This document shows positions 1 through 11,920 of a DNA stretch of 64,000 nucleotides, in pieces. The stretch covers positions 310,001 to 374,000 of the forward strand of contig CAMPDV010000118.1 of assembly GCA_946699065.1 (NCBI GenBank), given 5' to 3'. The notes under the pieces are model-generated. The model searched no databases. It saw only the letters and a program-made list of their open reading frames with translations, and was not told the origin of the DNA. Position numbers and translations under genes: made by a program. Each line of letters opens with the position of its first letter. Positions within the stretch are counted from its first letter, which is position 1. The stretch is from Loxodes magnus (lineage: Eukaryota > Ciliophora > Karyorelictea > Loxodida > Loxodidae).

Positions 1-985
1 ACTCCTCACTCATATTAAAGGTTGTATCCTTTTAAAATTGGGTATCTTATCTTCTTCAAGTACGTACTCCTTTTCTTTAATAGAAGGCATTTAATTAAAG
101 GTAGAATTATGTTCCGAAAAAAAGTGCATTGGAGAATTGCATTTAAAATGCTACATTTTAGCTTCAAATTTAAATGATATATATAAGAAAATAAGCATCA
201 GCCAAATACTTAATTACTACTATTAATTTATATGGAATATACTTAATAAGATAGTAGATATACCAATTTAGATCTATATTAGATAAATTTAGTCTATTTT
301 ATATCTCACCTTATTTACTCCTTCGCTCTAAAATATATGAATAGCCTGAATTTTTGATTCCTTCAAGCCTTAAAAAGCGTATTAGTTTAATTCTAGCTTA
401 AATATTTAATTTCTAGTTTAGTATATCCTATTTATATTATTCTTAAAAAGCCGCTTAAATATAGAGCAATTGATATCTATAGAAGGTATTTCTAGCTTTC
501 ACATCTTATTTGAATAGTCATAAGATAAAGCTTAATACTTTGAATATTATATATCTGTCATATTAATAGTCCTTTAGAATCTCTAAATAAAGGTACAAAA
601 GGTTTTAATTTAAAGGATCTAATACAATTAGTATGTACTAAATGTCATACAAGAGACATAGCTACTTTAGATAGCTCAAATTAAATATCCATTATTAAAT
701 TAACTAAATAGGATTATTCTTTCCTATAGTAAGATTAATTATTGCTTAGAAAACTCTAGTTAATTAAGTTTTATTATAGTCATCCTAAATATTTATATTG
801 TACTCACTAATGCAAATACTATATTAATGCATATATAGAAGTTGCTTAAATAGAGGTTAGTAGTTTTAAACAATTAAGACTTGCTAATTAAATTGCAAAT
901 ATTAAAAAGAAAACCCTTTAATAAAGAAAAGCTTATTTCATTTTGGCTTCTTCATCAAGTTAAGAAAAGAGAAGAGTTAGAATAT
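1..985. other. AT-rich stretch, no gene recognised
   Basis: I see no reading frame with protein-like composition on either strand. Because only UGA stops translation here, random AT-rich DNA holds long open frames, so open frames alone are not counted as genes. It lies downstream of the phosphomevalonate kinase stop and may include its 3' untranslated region. Confidence 0.5.
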
Positions 986-2262
986 TCAAGTTATTTACTT
1001 AAGAGCTGTTACGTTTATTATCTGGAACTTTTTGTCTAAAAGAGCGGAAACTTTTTTAACAGCTTCTTCAAAACTCTCAGAAAGTACCAAAAGATAAATA
1101 GCATCATACCCTCCTGCACCAGGAACACTTCCAGCTATAAATCCGCTTTAAATCAAATTTTGTATTTATTAGTTAATGAAATCTGGTAATATTTCCACAT
1201 TAGATAGCTTGCTTATTTATAATAAAACACTTAAAATCTGCTTGTTAACTTCAAGCAAATTATCGAACTACTATCGTTGCAAGATTTCATTTTCAACCAA
1301 GATTAGCTGCATTTAGTAATACTATCTGTTTAATTCATCGAATAAAGAATTAGCTAATATCATTAATACTTACCTATTTCTGGATTACTATTCTTTCATT
1401 TTATTACATTGGAAGCAAAAATCCTAGTATCTGTTCCTTCACTATTTAGAATTTCACATAACACAAGCTATATATTTTTAGGTAGATGAAAAGAGATAAA
1501 TTGATTCCATTTTCAATGAGTTTTAATCTCATCTACCATTTACTTTTCGCAAAGTTCTTCGTTTTATACCTATAAGTTAGAAATTACTTTAGAGGTTATA
1601 GCTTCTAAAATACTTCCTTTAAATCTGCTAAAAATATTACTCTATCCATAGAAACTAGTAGCAATATCAAAGCCAGAACCTACTTTATTTTAAGCTAAAG
1701 TGTTTGCTAATTAGCAGCTTATATGGCATAGTTCCATGACTTAATCTTCACTTTAAGCAGATAATTCCTAAGATAGTACTGATGTCTATAGTAAATACTT
1801 AAATAGTAGTTTAGTGATTACTACTATAACAACTGCAGAACTGCCTAGTCCTCTTTTTCCTTACTCTGAATAAAACTCTTTATCTATGTTAAGTGTAATC
1901 AAGATTTTCTTCTATTATTAACTTAAATTTCCCTCTTTGAATATCTAAAAGTAAGACTATATAGTGAAGAAAGCAGCTCGTACAGCTGAGTATATAAATT
2001 AGTTATCCTTATTATTCCTTCTATCACAAAGCAAGGTAAATTAGTTAGAGTTGAAATGAGGATAAAAAATAAAGTTCTATTGATAGTTGAGAGAATTAAT
2101 CTAAACTGATAAATAAGTTTGCTCTTCATCCTATATCTATCCTTGTCCACCCACATTTGTTGCTGCTACTAATCCTGAGTATTTAGGATCTAAAATTAGA
2201 TATCCCCCTGTTAATAATACCTTCCCAGGTTATAAAACTTCAATTACTTATAATTTTTACAT
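986..2262 (-). CDS. ERG8: phosphomevalonate kinase (GHMP kinase family)
   Basis: Phosphorylates phosphomevalonate to diphosphomevalonate in the cytosolic mevalonate pathway to isoprenoids. The 418-residue product starts near PGKVLLTGGYLILD, the N-terminal motif of ERG8-type kinases. It has the GHMP ATP-binding motif GLGSSA at about residues 138-143, then KVGSGFDIATSFYG, and ends with a VPGAGGYDAI motif typical of this family's C-terminal GHMP motif. Length is close to fungal and plant ERG8. The frame closes only if a 20-nt intron (1354-1373) is removed. Two in-frame UGA codons (1513-1515 and 1396-1398) must be read through. The second sits where the family has Trp in a VLEWRxxNPE-like segment (here VIK-UGA-KNSNPE), which supports UGA as Trp. 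Start: the only ATG ahead of the PGKVLLTGG motif that I found. Family assignment is firm; the exact start is likely but not proven. Confidence 0.9.
1354..1373 (-). other. 20-nt spliceosomal intron in phosphomevalonate kinase
   Basis: Sequence GTAAGTATTAATGATATTAG on the minus strand has GT/AG ends, a GTAAGT donor and a TTAAT box. Removing exactly 20 nt makes the start and stop share one frame and keeps the family alignment (EIANSLFDELN). Confidence 0.85.
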
Positions 2263-2766
2263 AGTTAGTTTATATTTTAACTTATGATACCAAAATAAGT
2301 TATTAATTCAATTCCCTAAAAGCTAGTATTCAACTCTCTTATTACCAATTTAGGAAATCAAATTTTTATAAAGCTTTATATTCTTATTCATGTCATTAGG
2401 TTCTCTTAAAAAATAAAGGAAATAAGATATCCGATAAAGTGAAAAAAGCCCTTATTTAAAATCTATAATTGCTAAGAAAAACTTAAGATATTCTAAGTTG
2501 CCAATGCTTCATTAATAATAATCATACTCAAATTAAGTTAAACCTTAGACTATTAAATCTTAATTAGTTACTTCTTAATTTATATTGTTTATAGGAAAAG
2601 GTAAGGATGTGACTTAAGTACATTATAATGAAAAATAAGCTAAATTGTTGCTAAATATGATTGGAGGAAATAGTACAAATGAAGTAATAATAAGTAGGAT
2701 GCATAATTTGTTAAGTAAGATTATTATTTGTTATTAAATTATTAATGTTTAAAGTGTTAGTTTTCT
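2263..2766. other. intergenic spacer between ERG8 and RPL7
   Basis: No gene recognised. A short plus-strand stretch around 2580-2730 reads with a protein-like composition (for example GKGKDVTQVHYNEKQAKLLL) but has no clear start and no recognised homologue, so it is not called. Confidence 0.4.
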
Positions 2767-3498
2767 TCAGATCATTCTTAAGATGAGTTGATCGATTAGC
2801 GATTCTCTATTTCCCCAATCTCCTCCATTTACGTAACTTTCCTTTTTAGCTCTAAATCCTCCTTTTGGTGCAGATAAATGGAAAGTTCTGAGAAAACTAT
2901 TTGCTTATTTAAAGTTTGGTCCACAGGTGTAAATTTCTTTAACGAGATCCTCAACACAAATTATATCCTGCTTGCCGAGAGCTCTTTCTACTACTCTATT
3001 GTCGTTTATTGGAACTTTCTTTTTTTCCCATGTGGTATAGCCACGTTTGTAAATTAGCTGGCGAATTGTCTCCAAACTAGGATAACCATAAACAATAAAT
3101 GGAGACACTCTTGTCAGCATTTATATTGAAGTTGCGTTTAGACGAATGAAAACTCCATTATGCACCTGCTTGAGTCTTAAAAGTTACAATATTTTTCTGG
3201 GTTTTGGTGCATTCTATCTTATACCCCTGAGTCTTATAACAAAAGCTACCTTTTATTCAGGTGGCACCAATAAGTCTCCATTTTTCTAAGCTTCAGCTAA
3301 GGCTCTTTACTGCTCTGTTTACATCCTTTCGTAAAGATCCTAATGCTAGCGGAATCTCTTCTTATACTCTTGCCTCAAAGTTTCAAGACGCTAGCTTTCG
3401 TTTTACTCCAAACGATCTAGTTTTGTCTTTCTATCTTCCTCACGCTTCAAACGTTTAGCGATGCTTTCTGGAACTTCTTCAGGTGCTTTTTTAACCAT
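2767..3498 (-). CDS. RPL7: 60S ribosomal protein L7 (uL30 family)
   Basis: Component of the large cytosolic ribosomal subunit. The 243-residue product has the eukaryotic L7 layout: a charged N-terminal helix (KRLKREEDRKTKLDRLEQN), then VPPEQKVAFVIRLRG, the segment KPRKILQLLRLKQVHNGVF, IQMLTRVSPFIVYGYPSL, IYKRGYTTW and a C-terminus ending NGGDWGNRESLIDQLILRMI. Length matches yeast and animal L7. No intron is needed. Glutamines are mostly UAA/UAG, and UGA occurs only as the final stop. Both tryptophans (YTTW, GDWG) use UGG, unlike many genes in the window. The ATG at 3496-3498 is followed at once by the charged leader, so the start is well supported. Confidence 0.97.
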
Positions 3499-4002
3499 CT
3501 TTATATTATTATTATTTTAATCTATTTATTATATTTCCATCATTTCAACATTTATTTAAACCATCTATCTATAAATATATCCACTATCTACTTACTATAT
3601 CTTTATTGCTTCATATTAAAGCTAGAAATATCATCTATCAAGAGCGAATATCTTAGATTAAATTAACTGCCTTTTGTATATCTTGATTTAGAGATAATAT
3701 GATATCAGAGTATCTTCTTAGTTGATATGCCAAGATCACTTGCAATTTATGCTTGGTTTACTTCGAAACCTAGTTACTTGTCAGGATCTTATTTAGTTAA
3801 TTCTTTTATGGCTTAAGTTTTATTTAAGGCTTTTTAGGAATAAATAGAAGTTAGATATCCACTGAAGTTTAAATTCTAATAATAACTGCAATTGAGGAGT
3901 TAAATGTAGAGATTGTCCGTTCCTAAATAGTTAGGACTATCTGAGAAGGAACCTAAATAGCAAGGGTATATTATATGACTTTATTAAATTAATTGTTTAA
4001 AT
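3499..4002. other. spacer with a gene-like remnant on the minus strand
   Basis: Between RPL7 and the carbonic-anhydrase-like gene. One minus-strand frame, about 3546-3960, reads with good composition (for example QAIKELTKQDPDKQLGFEV and NQAQIASDLGIS, the latter resembling a helix-turn-helix). A better ending (YSDIILSLNQDIQKAVNLIQ) lies in another frame. I found no start codon and no intron that joins the two, so it may be a decayed gene or chance. Confidence 0.3.
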
Positions 4003-4713
4003 TCATTTTGAATAGGTGTGAGCGTGTCCTAAAGATGAGTATTGATCATTGTGAGCCTGACTTTATTCAAACTCTCTTGTAAGCAAATGCTAAAATGCAA
4101 CTTCGTCAGATTCATTTAGGTCTCTCACATATTCAGCAGGATTTCCAGCCCATAGTTATTTGCTAGGAATTACTTTACCTAAATATTAATTTTTACCTGG
4201 AGTTACTACACTTCCAGCTCCTATCATTGCACCTTTTTCTATTCTCACACCTTCGTTGATAGTAGATCCTTTGCCAATAAAGACTTAATCATCAACAGTG
4301 CAAGCAAATAAGGTACTCTAAGGGCCGATGTACACATTAGATCCAATATTGATACTAGAAGGAATTCCAGTAGGTAAGTTTTCGGATGTATACATAACAG
4401 TGTTATCTCCAACAAATACATTATCATTTAATCTAATAGCGTTTATATCTCCTTTTAAAATTGCTCCATACCATATAGCGCAGTTATTTCCAACAAATAC
4501 TTCTCCCACTAGCGAAGCATTTGGAGCAATATACGATTTTCCATAAGAAGGCCACAATTCATAAATAGGCATAAGATTTCTATGTCTTGAGTATTTTTCT
4601 AAATAAGCAATATCATCAGTTAATTTAGATCCTACTTTGTATAAAGCTTATCCTGATTCTCTGAAGACGCGGGCTGTATTGAGTTTAAGTTATTTAATAA
4701 TAGCTTTCAACAT
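4003..4713 (-). CDS. gamma-type carbonic anhydrase-like protein, probably mitochondrial complex I subunit
   Basis: A 236-residue left-handed beta-helix protein built of hexapeptide repeats (SLVGEVFVGNNCAIWYGAIL, KGDINAIRLNDNVFVGDNTV, VFIGKGSTINEGV, MIGAGSVVTPGK). The N-terminal 50 residues are rich in Lys, Arg and Ala and could be a mitochondrial leader. In plants and ciliates such proteins form a trimer on the matrix arm side of respiratory complex I. The three zinc-binding histidines of active gamma-enzymes seem to be lost: the first site reads NTVMYTS instead of the usual VIH, and the later GHSALLHG-like segment reads GPQSTLFAC. So it is probably a structural, non-catalytic member. The tail QLWAGNPAEYVRDL matches the family. 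No intron; UGA only as stop; Trp codons are UGG. Confidence 0.88.
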
Positions 4714-6165
4714 TTTAGTTGAAATATATAATAAAAGCTTATCCTTTATACTCTATATTTAATTTAATAGGCTTCTATACTATCTATTTCTTATTTTACT
4801 CTAATCCTATTAACTTACTTCTATTCAAGTCACTTTACTTTATTACCTTTATTACTAAGTAACTAGAACTAAACCCTATTAAATTAATTAGTAGCATTCT
4901 TTAGATCCTAGCTTACCTATTAAAGACATAATATAAGAGCTAGGTATCATTACTTAGCAAATACATAAGTTAATAGTTTTTAGGCTATTAAAAGCTATAT
5001 ATAGCTTATTCCTATTATCTATGATAAATTTGATTAAAGGTATTAAAGCCAAGTTATAGCTGAATGAAAGAGATAAAATAAATTCCTAATTTGATTGAAT
5101 ATCTCTAAAGCATTATCACTGCCTTTATAAATTCAATGCACTCATTAAATACCATAAGCGTAATCGTTTTGCTAAGCTTAGTAGTTTTAGTTGTCTTATT
5201 TGATTAACTAAGCAAACTAAAAAGTCTTAAGACAAATTAACTGTTCTCTCTACCTAAACTAAGCTTTAGCTAAATAATTAAAGGATATAAAGCTTAAACA
5301 CTAAACTAGAAGGATACAAGTAATAGTATTATATTGCTTTTACTATAAAGAGCATCTAGTTTAATACCAATTAGTACATTATCAATTGGATTATTCTATT
5401 TACCTTATAACTAAGTAAGCTTAAGCAATTTAATTTTTGATAAATAGCTATAGAATCTACTTCATTTTAACGAAAGCAACTAAATTAGTAGATTTAAGTA
5501 AATTGAAAATAGTTAAAATAATGAATGGAAAGCTAAGCAGAAATAGAAATTTAAGTACTGAGGAGTTCAATAACTTGATAAGCTTAGGCTAAATGGAGAT
5601 CCTAAAATACATCATGATTAAGATAGTTTGATTAGCTTTATTTTTTATTGTAATTTAACTCTTAATCTCTCAACTCTAGCATCACTTATATTAGAAGTGT
5701 TTAATAGCAGGAAATATGTAATTTAATAAATATGGGAGTTTTATAAATTAGGAAATGAACTAAATTCTAAAAGGGGATAGATAAGCTTTTGAATTAAGGA
5801 GTCTCATTTAAAAGGAAATAGCTATTTATACAAATTTCTAGATTATTAAAGTAAATAATTAATAACTAATCGCATCATAACTTAAATATCCAAATACATT
5901 ATAGACTTACTAAATTATATGTATATGTTAAATGAAAAATTTTTAAATATAAAACAGAATTTTCAAATTTAAAGATTTCAAAGCATCAATTTAATTTCTA
6001 TAGTCTTAGCAAAAAATTATAATGCTTTTATTGGAACCTTATCTTTGTTAAGTTCTAATGAACTAATAAAGAAAATAAAATTATATCTTTAAATTTAAAG
6101 ATTGAATTTTGCTAAATATTCCTGAACTTGAAGATTAAATTAATTGAAAGAGCATAAAAACATAT
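4714..6165. other. 1.45-kb AT-rich spacer, no gene recognised
   Basis: Low-complexity AT-rich sequence. Short open frames exist on both strands but none has a protein-like composition over more than a few dozen codons. No RNA gene or clear repeat array was seen. Confidence 0.45.
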
Positions 6166-7965
6166 TCATTTTGTTTTGCAAACTCCTAGACTTATCTTAG
6201 TCTCGTATTCTCCCTAATCCTGTTGAGCCAAGTTAAATAATGTTTATAGTTCTTGAGTGGAGTTAAAGCTTTCTTCTTATCGTCTTGCATCAATTTCTCC
6301 GAAAACGGATGAAATTTCCTCAAAAGGATCAAGGAAACTTGTTTTTAATTGCGGTCTTTCTTACAGCTTTTTAAGTTTGCTTTTGGCTATTGCAATTTTT
6401 TATTACTCAGACTTTGAGTTTTTAATGTGTTGCTTTTTAGAAAAAGCTCCTTTAGTCAAATCTTTTCATCGGTTCTAATCTTAAAATTGCTTTAAAAACT
6501 GAAAAGGTTATTTTTCCTTCTATTGACGACTTTTTAAAGGAGTTTCTTTTTAATAAACATTATTAGATTTAATAGCTTTTTTCTTTTTTATTCTGTTAGT
6601 GTCTTATGGCTAGAGCACCTTTTAAATACTTATTTTCTAATCTATATTTTTGTTTGGCTTATTTATGGATTATTTTAATGAAAGTGAGCTAGTTGAGCTA
6701 AAATGACTTTTTTCAATTGAATGCATTCCTACTGTCAAAGGAGTGAGATCATGGCTTTTGTACTTTTCCTTTGATTTTGATCTTGGTGTTAGTATAATAT
6801 TTTCCTTTTGTGGCGTTAAATCTTTAAAATTAGATTATTTTTCTGTGCTTTTAGAATAAGCATTGCTAATATATTATTTTGCTTCGATTCCTTTAAAATT
6901 AGAAGATGAGGGAGAAGATTTAGCCTGTGAGCTAGATCTCTTTTTTTGCATTTCATTTAGATTGTTAGCCTTTTTGATCTGATTATTTTACTAGCTTTTA
7001 CTTGACTTGTGAAAATTTTTCGTTAACTACTTTGAAGATTTAGTCTTGGCTTATGGCATTTTCTAGGCAGTTGGTTTAGGCTAACTTTTATACTTATTTA
7101 TTTAAGTGTTACTAGTAGTTGCTGCCTTTTTAGATTTATTGTCTTTTTCGTTCACTTTACTCTTCGTTTTCTTTTTATCGTTTTATGCAATAATATCCTT
7201 ATTTTGCTAGTTATGTTTCATTTATTTCTATAAAGCTTATGTCTTAAAAAAGTTTTATTCTACTATTTTTTTAGCTTCTTCTTATGTATAATTTGTTATA
7301 TCTTTAGTCTTAGCTTAGAAAGGAACGCTACTTTACTTAGTACTCGTTTTCTGTAGATCTTCTGCTTTTCTTGGCAAATCTTCATTATATTACTTACTAA
7401 AGCTATACTCAAGTAAATTTTTTGCAAACTGTTAAGCTTTGCTTCTCAAATTAGGTGTCGTCTTCATAAATTTATTTTTAACTGATTATTATACAGTTTT
7501 AGTAAGGGAATTTGTGGTTGGCATTTTATTCTAATGACCATATACTGATTATACTGTATTTAAATTTGGCTTTTTATCCTTAGAACTTCCATTCACTTTA
7601 TTTCTGCTCTCTTTATCAAGACTTTGAATCTTTTATCTATTCTTAACAGTTTTTTGCTATTTAATTGCGTACCCTAAATTTATATTCACTTTATTTGATC
7701 TTTAAGTTTAGCTCTTTCTATCATAGTTCCCTGAAGTACTTTTTCTAGGTGTAAAAATAATACGAGCAGAAGTTGCTTTAGGCTAAGGTTTATTCTTGAA
7801 AGTTTCTTAAGATTTGGCATAGCTTTTAGCAGAACTTACAGTTTAAGCGCTAGTTATTGGATTCTTTTTAGGTACTGAAGTTGATCTGCTGGAAGGAGTA
7901 CTTTTAGGTTAAGTAGTATGAGTCTAATATCTTTTAATTGAATCAGCATGCTATTTTTGATACAT
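6166..7965 (-). CDS. Ser/Lys/Gln-rich low-complexity protein, function unknown
   Basis: A 599-residue protein dominated by Ser, Lys, Gln, Asn and Thr, so probably largely disordered. Proline-directed sites recur (ITPR/FTPR/LTPR-like: IIFTPRKSTS, IILTPRSKS, HDLTPLT), suggesting a phosphorylated cytoskeletal or scaffold protein, but I recognise no family. Composition and purine-rich first codon positions continue across an in-frame UGA at 6466-6468 for about 100 further codons (LDPFEEISSVFGEIDARRQE), so that UGA is read here as Trp; the stop is the UGA at 6166-6168. The first ATG after the AT-rich leader (7963-7965) was taken as the start. No intron is needed. It could be shorter at the C-terminus if the internal UGA were a stop. 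Confidence 0.7.
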
Positions 7966-9848
7966 ATCCAATGCTTATATTTATTATTTTAATGTATTAA
8001 CTCCCTATTCTCTTATATCCTTACTATACTTACACTTTATATAGAAACCCTTAGGGGCTTGCTAAACTATACTACTTAATTAGGAGTCAAGTCATTGCAT
8101 TGGATATTATAATATCAAGGCAGATTAGTTTAATAAAGCTGCTGAAAAGATAAAGATAGGTGAAAGCTGAAGAAGTTTAGTAGGACTATAAAAGTATCGA
8201 AAGTTTAGACTATGTTCTAACATATGAAGGTATAAAAGCTAATCAAATAAGTAAGTATAGACACTTAATAGGTAAATAAGCTAATCTAATACTACTTCTC
8301 ATAAATCCTTAAATTAACAATGCTTTTGTTTATTTTGCTCTATTTAACGCTATTAATAATAAAATGAACAATAGAGTTAAATATTAAATAGTAGTAAAGA
8401 AGAAATAGTAATAAAGGTTTTGAAAAGGCAAGATATGATCTTATAAAGAAGAATTACTTATATAAGCCACAATTTAAAAACTACCTGTGATATTTATAAT
8501 TTATAATATACTAAAAAGAAATAGCCATTAGTCTTTATTCGCTAGTAAAATATAAGTATTCTGAGATATATTTGCTAATTAATATCCAGTGATGAAATTA
8601 ACTTAATAGAAATTACTTCTAACTAATTAGAGGAAAAATAAAATAAGGAAGTAATTAATATAAGAGTATTTTCTTAATATCTGTAAAATATGAAATTTAT
8701 AGTTAGCTATTATTGAAAAGAAACTAAAACTTCTTATGAAGAATATTAATTTTACCTATTTCATTAGAAAAATCAGATAATACTTTAGAAGCTTTCGCTT
8801 AGTTTTTGAGTGACATAAAAATTGTTTAGATGTTATCCTCAAATAAACAAATTCATTCAATACTAAAATTAGAAATACGACTCTAGCTATTCAATTTTAT
8901 AATATATATGCATGAAACGAACAACACCAGATCTAAAAGCACTACTATTATATTTAAATATTATTTAACTAAACTAGAAAATAAAGCTTGTAAGTATATT
9001 TTAAATCTATTAGCTATTTATTTTAAATTTTATATCAAAGATTCATCTTAAAAGTATCTAGCTAGAGGAACATATAAAAGGATGTACGTTTTAGTTTAAC
9101 TTTCTATTACATTATTCCTAACTAAGAGAGTTAATATTTTATAGGAGTTGCTTTAATTATATAGTATATGAGTTGAAGGCTATTTAAATTAAGGCTTTAA
9201 ATCATTTAAATCAGATTTTAATCATTATATATATGTAAAATCGCCGTTAAAATATTTACTTAGTTTGTGCATATCGATAGCTACTCTACCTTTTAGTACT
9301 CTTAGCTATTTATCTCATTAGAAAAATTAAATTTCTTAATTTTAATTTAAAAAGGAAAGAGGCTTCATATATAAATACAATACATATAGTGTAGGATTAT
9401 ATTCTAGCAAAGATAGTTAATGATTATATTACAAAGCAAATGCTTGTAAAAGATTGGAGCATTATGTATAAAATGCTCTATGTAAATAGTCAAAATATGT
9501 ATAAAAGCAGCTAAAAGAAAATCCTACACATCATATAAATATCTAACTAGCTAATTAGTTGAATAATGTACTCTATACAGCTGTATGAATATAAAAGCAG
9601 TAAGTGAAGAGAGTTAGATCTTAAAAGAGAGGATAAAAAGGTTCTTAAGAAAATATAAAATATGTAAGGTTAGCATTTTCATATAAAATAATATGAATTT
9701 TAGAAAACATATATAAAAGCCTGTATAAGGATCTCAGCAGAAAATACAAAACATACGTATGCAAATCAAAAAAATAAACAATTAATTAGCTAAAGGAACT
9801 AAAACTATTTAATCCTAGACTGCGTAATAGAAAAATATCAAAAGAAAT
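7966..9848. other. 1.9-kb AT-rich spacer, probable divergent promoter region
   Basis: Lies between two divergent genes, so it should hold both promoters. No coding composition, RNA gene or clear repeat was seen. Confidence 0.45.
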
Positions 9849-11663
9849 ATGAGTAATAATTTAGAACTCAATATGAATGAAAATCCTTTAGAGATTGATA
9901 ATTCTGATTAGAATATTTATGAAAGCCTGTTCGACTAAAAGTTCTAACCTAGACCGCCATCAAATTAACCTGGATAAAGCCTTAAGTAGAAATCTTATGA
10001 TAATTATATCCCAAAGGACAGTTATTAGAAGTAGTCAAGAGTCAGTATTCATAAAAATAACTCTAGTTCTCCTGAAAAAACTACAGAGAAATATTAAAAG
10101 GCGGCATAACAGGGAAATTCTTAAGCTCCTCCAAAGCAAAATTAAAGATAATAAAAGCAATAAAATGAAAAAGATATGGAAAGTGAAGAGATAGAGAAGT
10201 CTGATTTAGTATCAGAGTTTTTGATAAGCATCTAACTAAACTAGTATATTCAGCTGTTTAGAGAGAACTAAATAGTAAATCTGCATGATCTGAGATTAAT
10301 AACTAAGTAAGATCTATAAGATATGGGAGTATAGATAGGACCTAGAAATAAAATAATTCAAGAAATCAATAACAGATTTAATATGCAGGAAGAGAGCTAA
10401 AGAGATAGCGTTAAGTAATAAAACGATTAGTCTAAATAATCTAACTTAGAATAAAATTCAGGATTTCAGCAAAAAAAAGAACTTAGCAATTCTAAAAAGA
10501 AGTAGACTTAATAAAACTGAATATAGAATGAAAATCAAAGAGAGGAAATTTCTAATTATGAAAGTTTTGATTCTGAAAGGAATACTGATCGTCCTGAATA
10601 TATTCTTCCTAAAAGCAGATAAATAGGAGCTTTTCAAGAAGATTATAATTCTCAAGAATTTTATGAAGAAGATGAAGAACAAAACAGTTAGGAAAATTCT
10701 ATTAATTAAATAGGAATCAAGGCTGATAATCAAGGAAAAAGAGTAATAAGTCCTATACTAAGTGAGAAAAAATAATCTCCTAAGCCTTAAATAAAAAGAT
10801 AGTTAAATAATGAAGTAAGTAACTTTTTAAAAGAAGTGGAAAATATTAAGTCAGGAACAAGTCGAGCCTACAGTAGACGGGAACAAAGTATTACTAAGAT
10901 TACTGAAGATGATCATAAAATAAGAACTCAATAGCAAAATAATGTATAAATGCTTTATCAAGATTATAACTAGAATGAAAGCTTTTAAAATTTTAAAGAA
11001 GAATAAAAAGGAAATTCTAAATAAAGTGCTTAGAAATAGGATAAGAAGAATAAGAATGAAATTATCAATAATCTACTTGAAGAAAACGAAAGGAAAAAAC
11101 AGGAACTTAATTAAATCCAGTAGTAAAAAATGCATATTTAGAAACTAAACTAAAAAGTAAACCAGTAAAAGGAAGGCTCTCAAAGATAAAATTTCCAAAG
11201 CTTAAAAGATTAAGAAACTTAGAGAACAGATTGAGAAGAACTTTCTCCAAGAAGAAGCCCTTCTCCTATCGGACCTCCACCTAAAATAGTTGAAATGCCA
11301 ACTTATAACTAGCAAGACTATTTGCTTTCTTAAGAGTTCAAAAAAAACTAAATTCAAAATTTGTTTGAGAAAAACCAGCAAAATATTAATAAATTGCAGA
11401 ATGCCTTTAATATAGAATCATTAGCCCAATTTCAAAGTTAGGGAAATAGTAATGAGGAAGCTATTAAGATGTTGATTGACATTGTGAGAAAGCAGGAAAA
11501 GATGATAGAGTAAATAAAAAATGATTAGGAGACTATCAAATAAATGATCTAGGTAAGCTGCTTATTTTAGTCTTCAAATATATCTTAATAATATCAAAAA
11601 TAAGCATCATCTGGAAGAAAAAGCAGAAGTGGAAGTTATTTTTCATCCGAACAATATAATTGA
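9849..11663 (+). CDS. SAM-domain protein with Q/N-rich disordered tail
   Basis: A 604-residue protein. Residues about 119-180 form a sterile-alpha-motif domain: SDLVSEFLISIQLNQYIQLF, ENQIVNLHDLRLIT, then DLQDMGVQIGPRNKIIQEI, with the typical L..lgL..Y...F..n.I......L..lt..DL..mGi..G.R..i pattern. SAM domains mediate protein-protein oligomerisation. The rest is rich in Gln, Asn, Ser and Glu, with acidic runs (EEDEEQ) and helical Gln-rich stretches toward the C-terminus. Two UGA codons are in frame and read as Trp (QQN-UGA-IQN and TD-UGA-EEL). A GTAAG...TTTTAG segment of 18 nt at 11553-11570 may be an in-phase intron; the frame is open either way. The start is the first ATG. Function beyond SAM-mediated binding is unknown. 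Confidence 0.8.
11553..11570 (+). other. possible 18-nt in-phase intron
   Basis: GTAAGCTGCTTATTTTAG has intron-like ends and the size seen elsewhere in the window. It contains no stop and is a multiple of three, so the sequence alone cannot say whether it is spliced. Confidence 0.45.
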
Positions 11664-11920
11664 TTTATATTTTCTTCTTTTAAGTTTTTAGTTCTTCATT
11701 ACTTAATAATCATATAATTCTAAATAGAATATTCATTAAGCTATTTCAAGTACGAAAAAGATGTTGCTATGTTATTAATACAACTGCTGTTTGAGGTATA
11801 ATCATCCAGTATATTTAAATAAAGGTAAAGGAGTTAATAAGAAACAGCTTGAGATAGATAGTGATAAATAGTATATGCAATTTTAGTTTAGACATACTTT
11901 TTTAAATAAGAAGTTCATTG

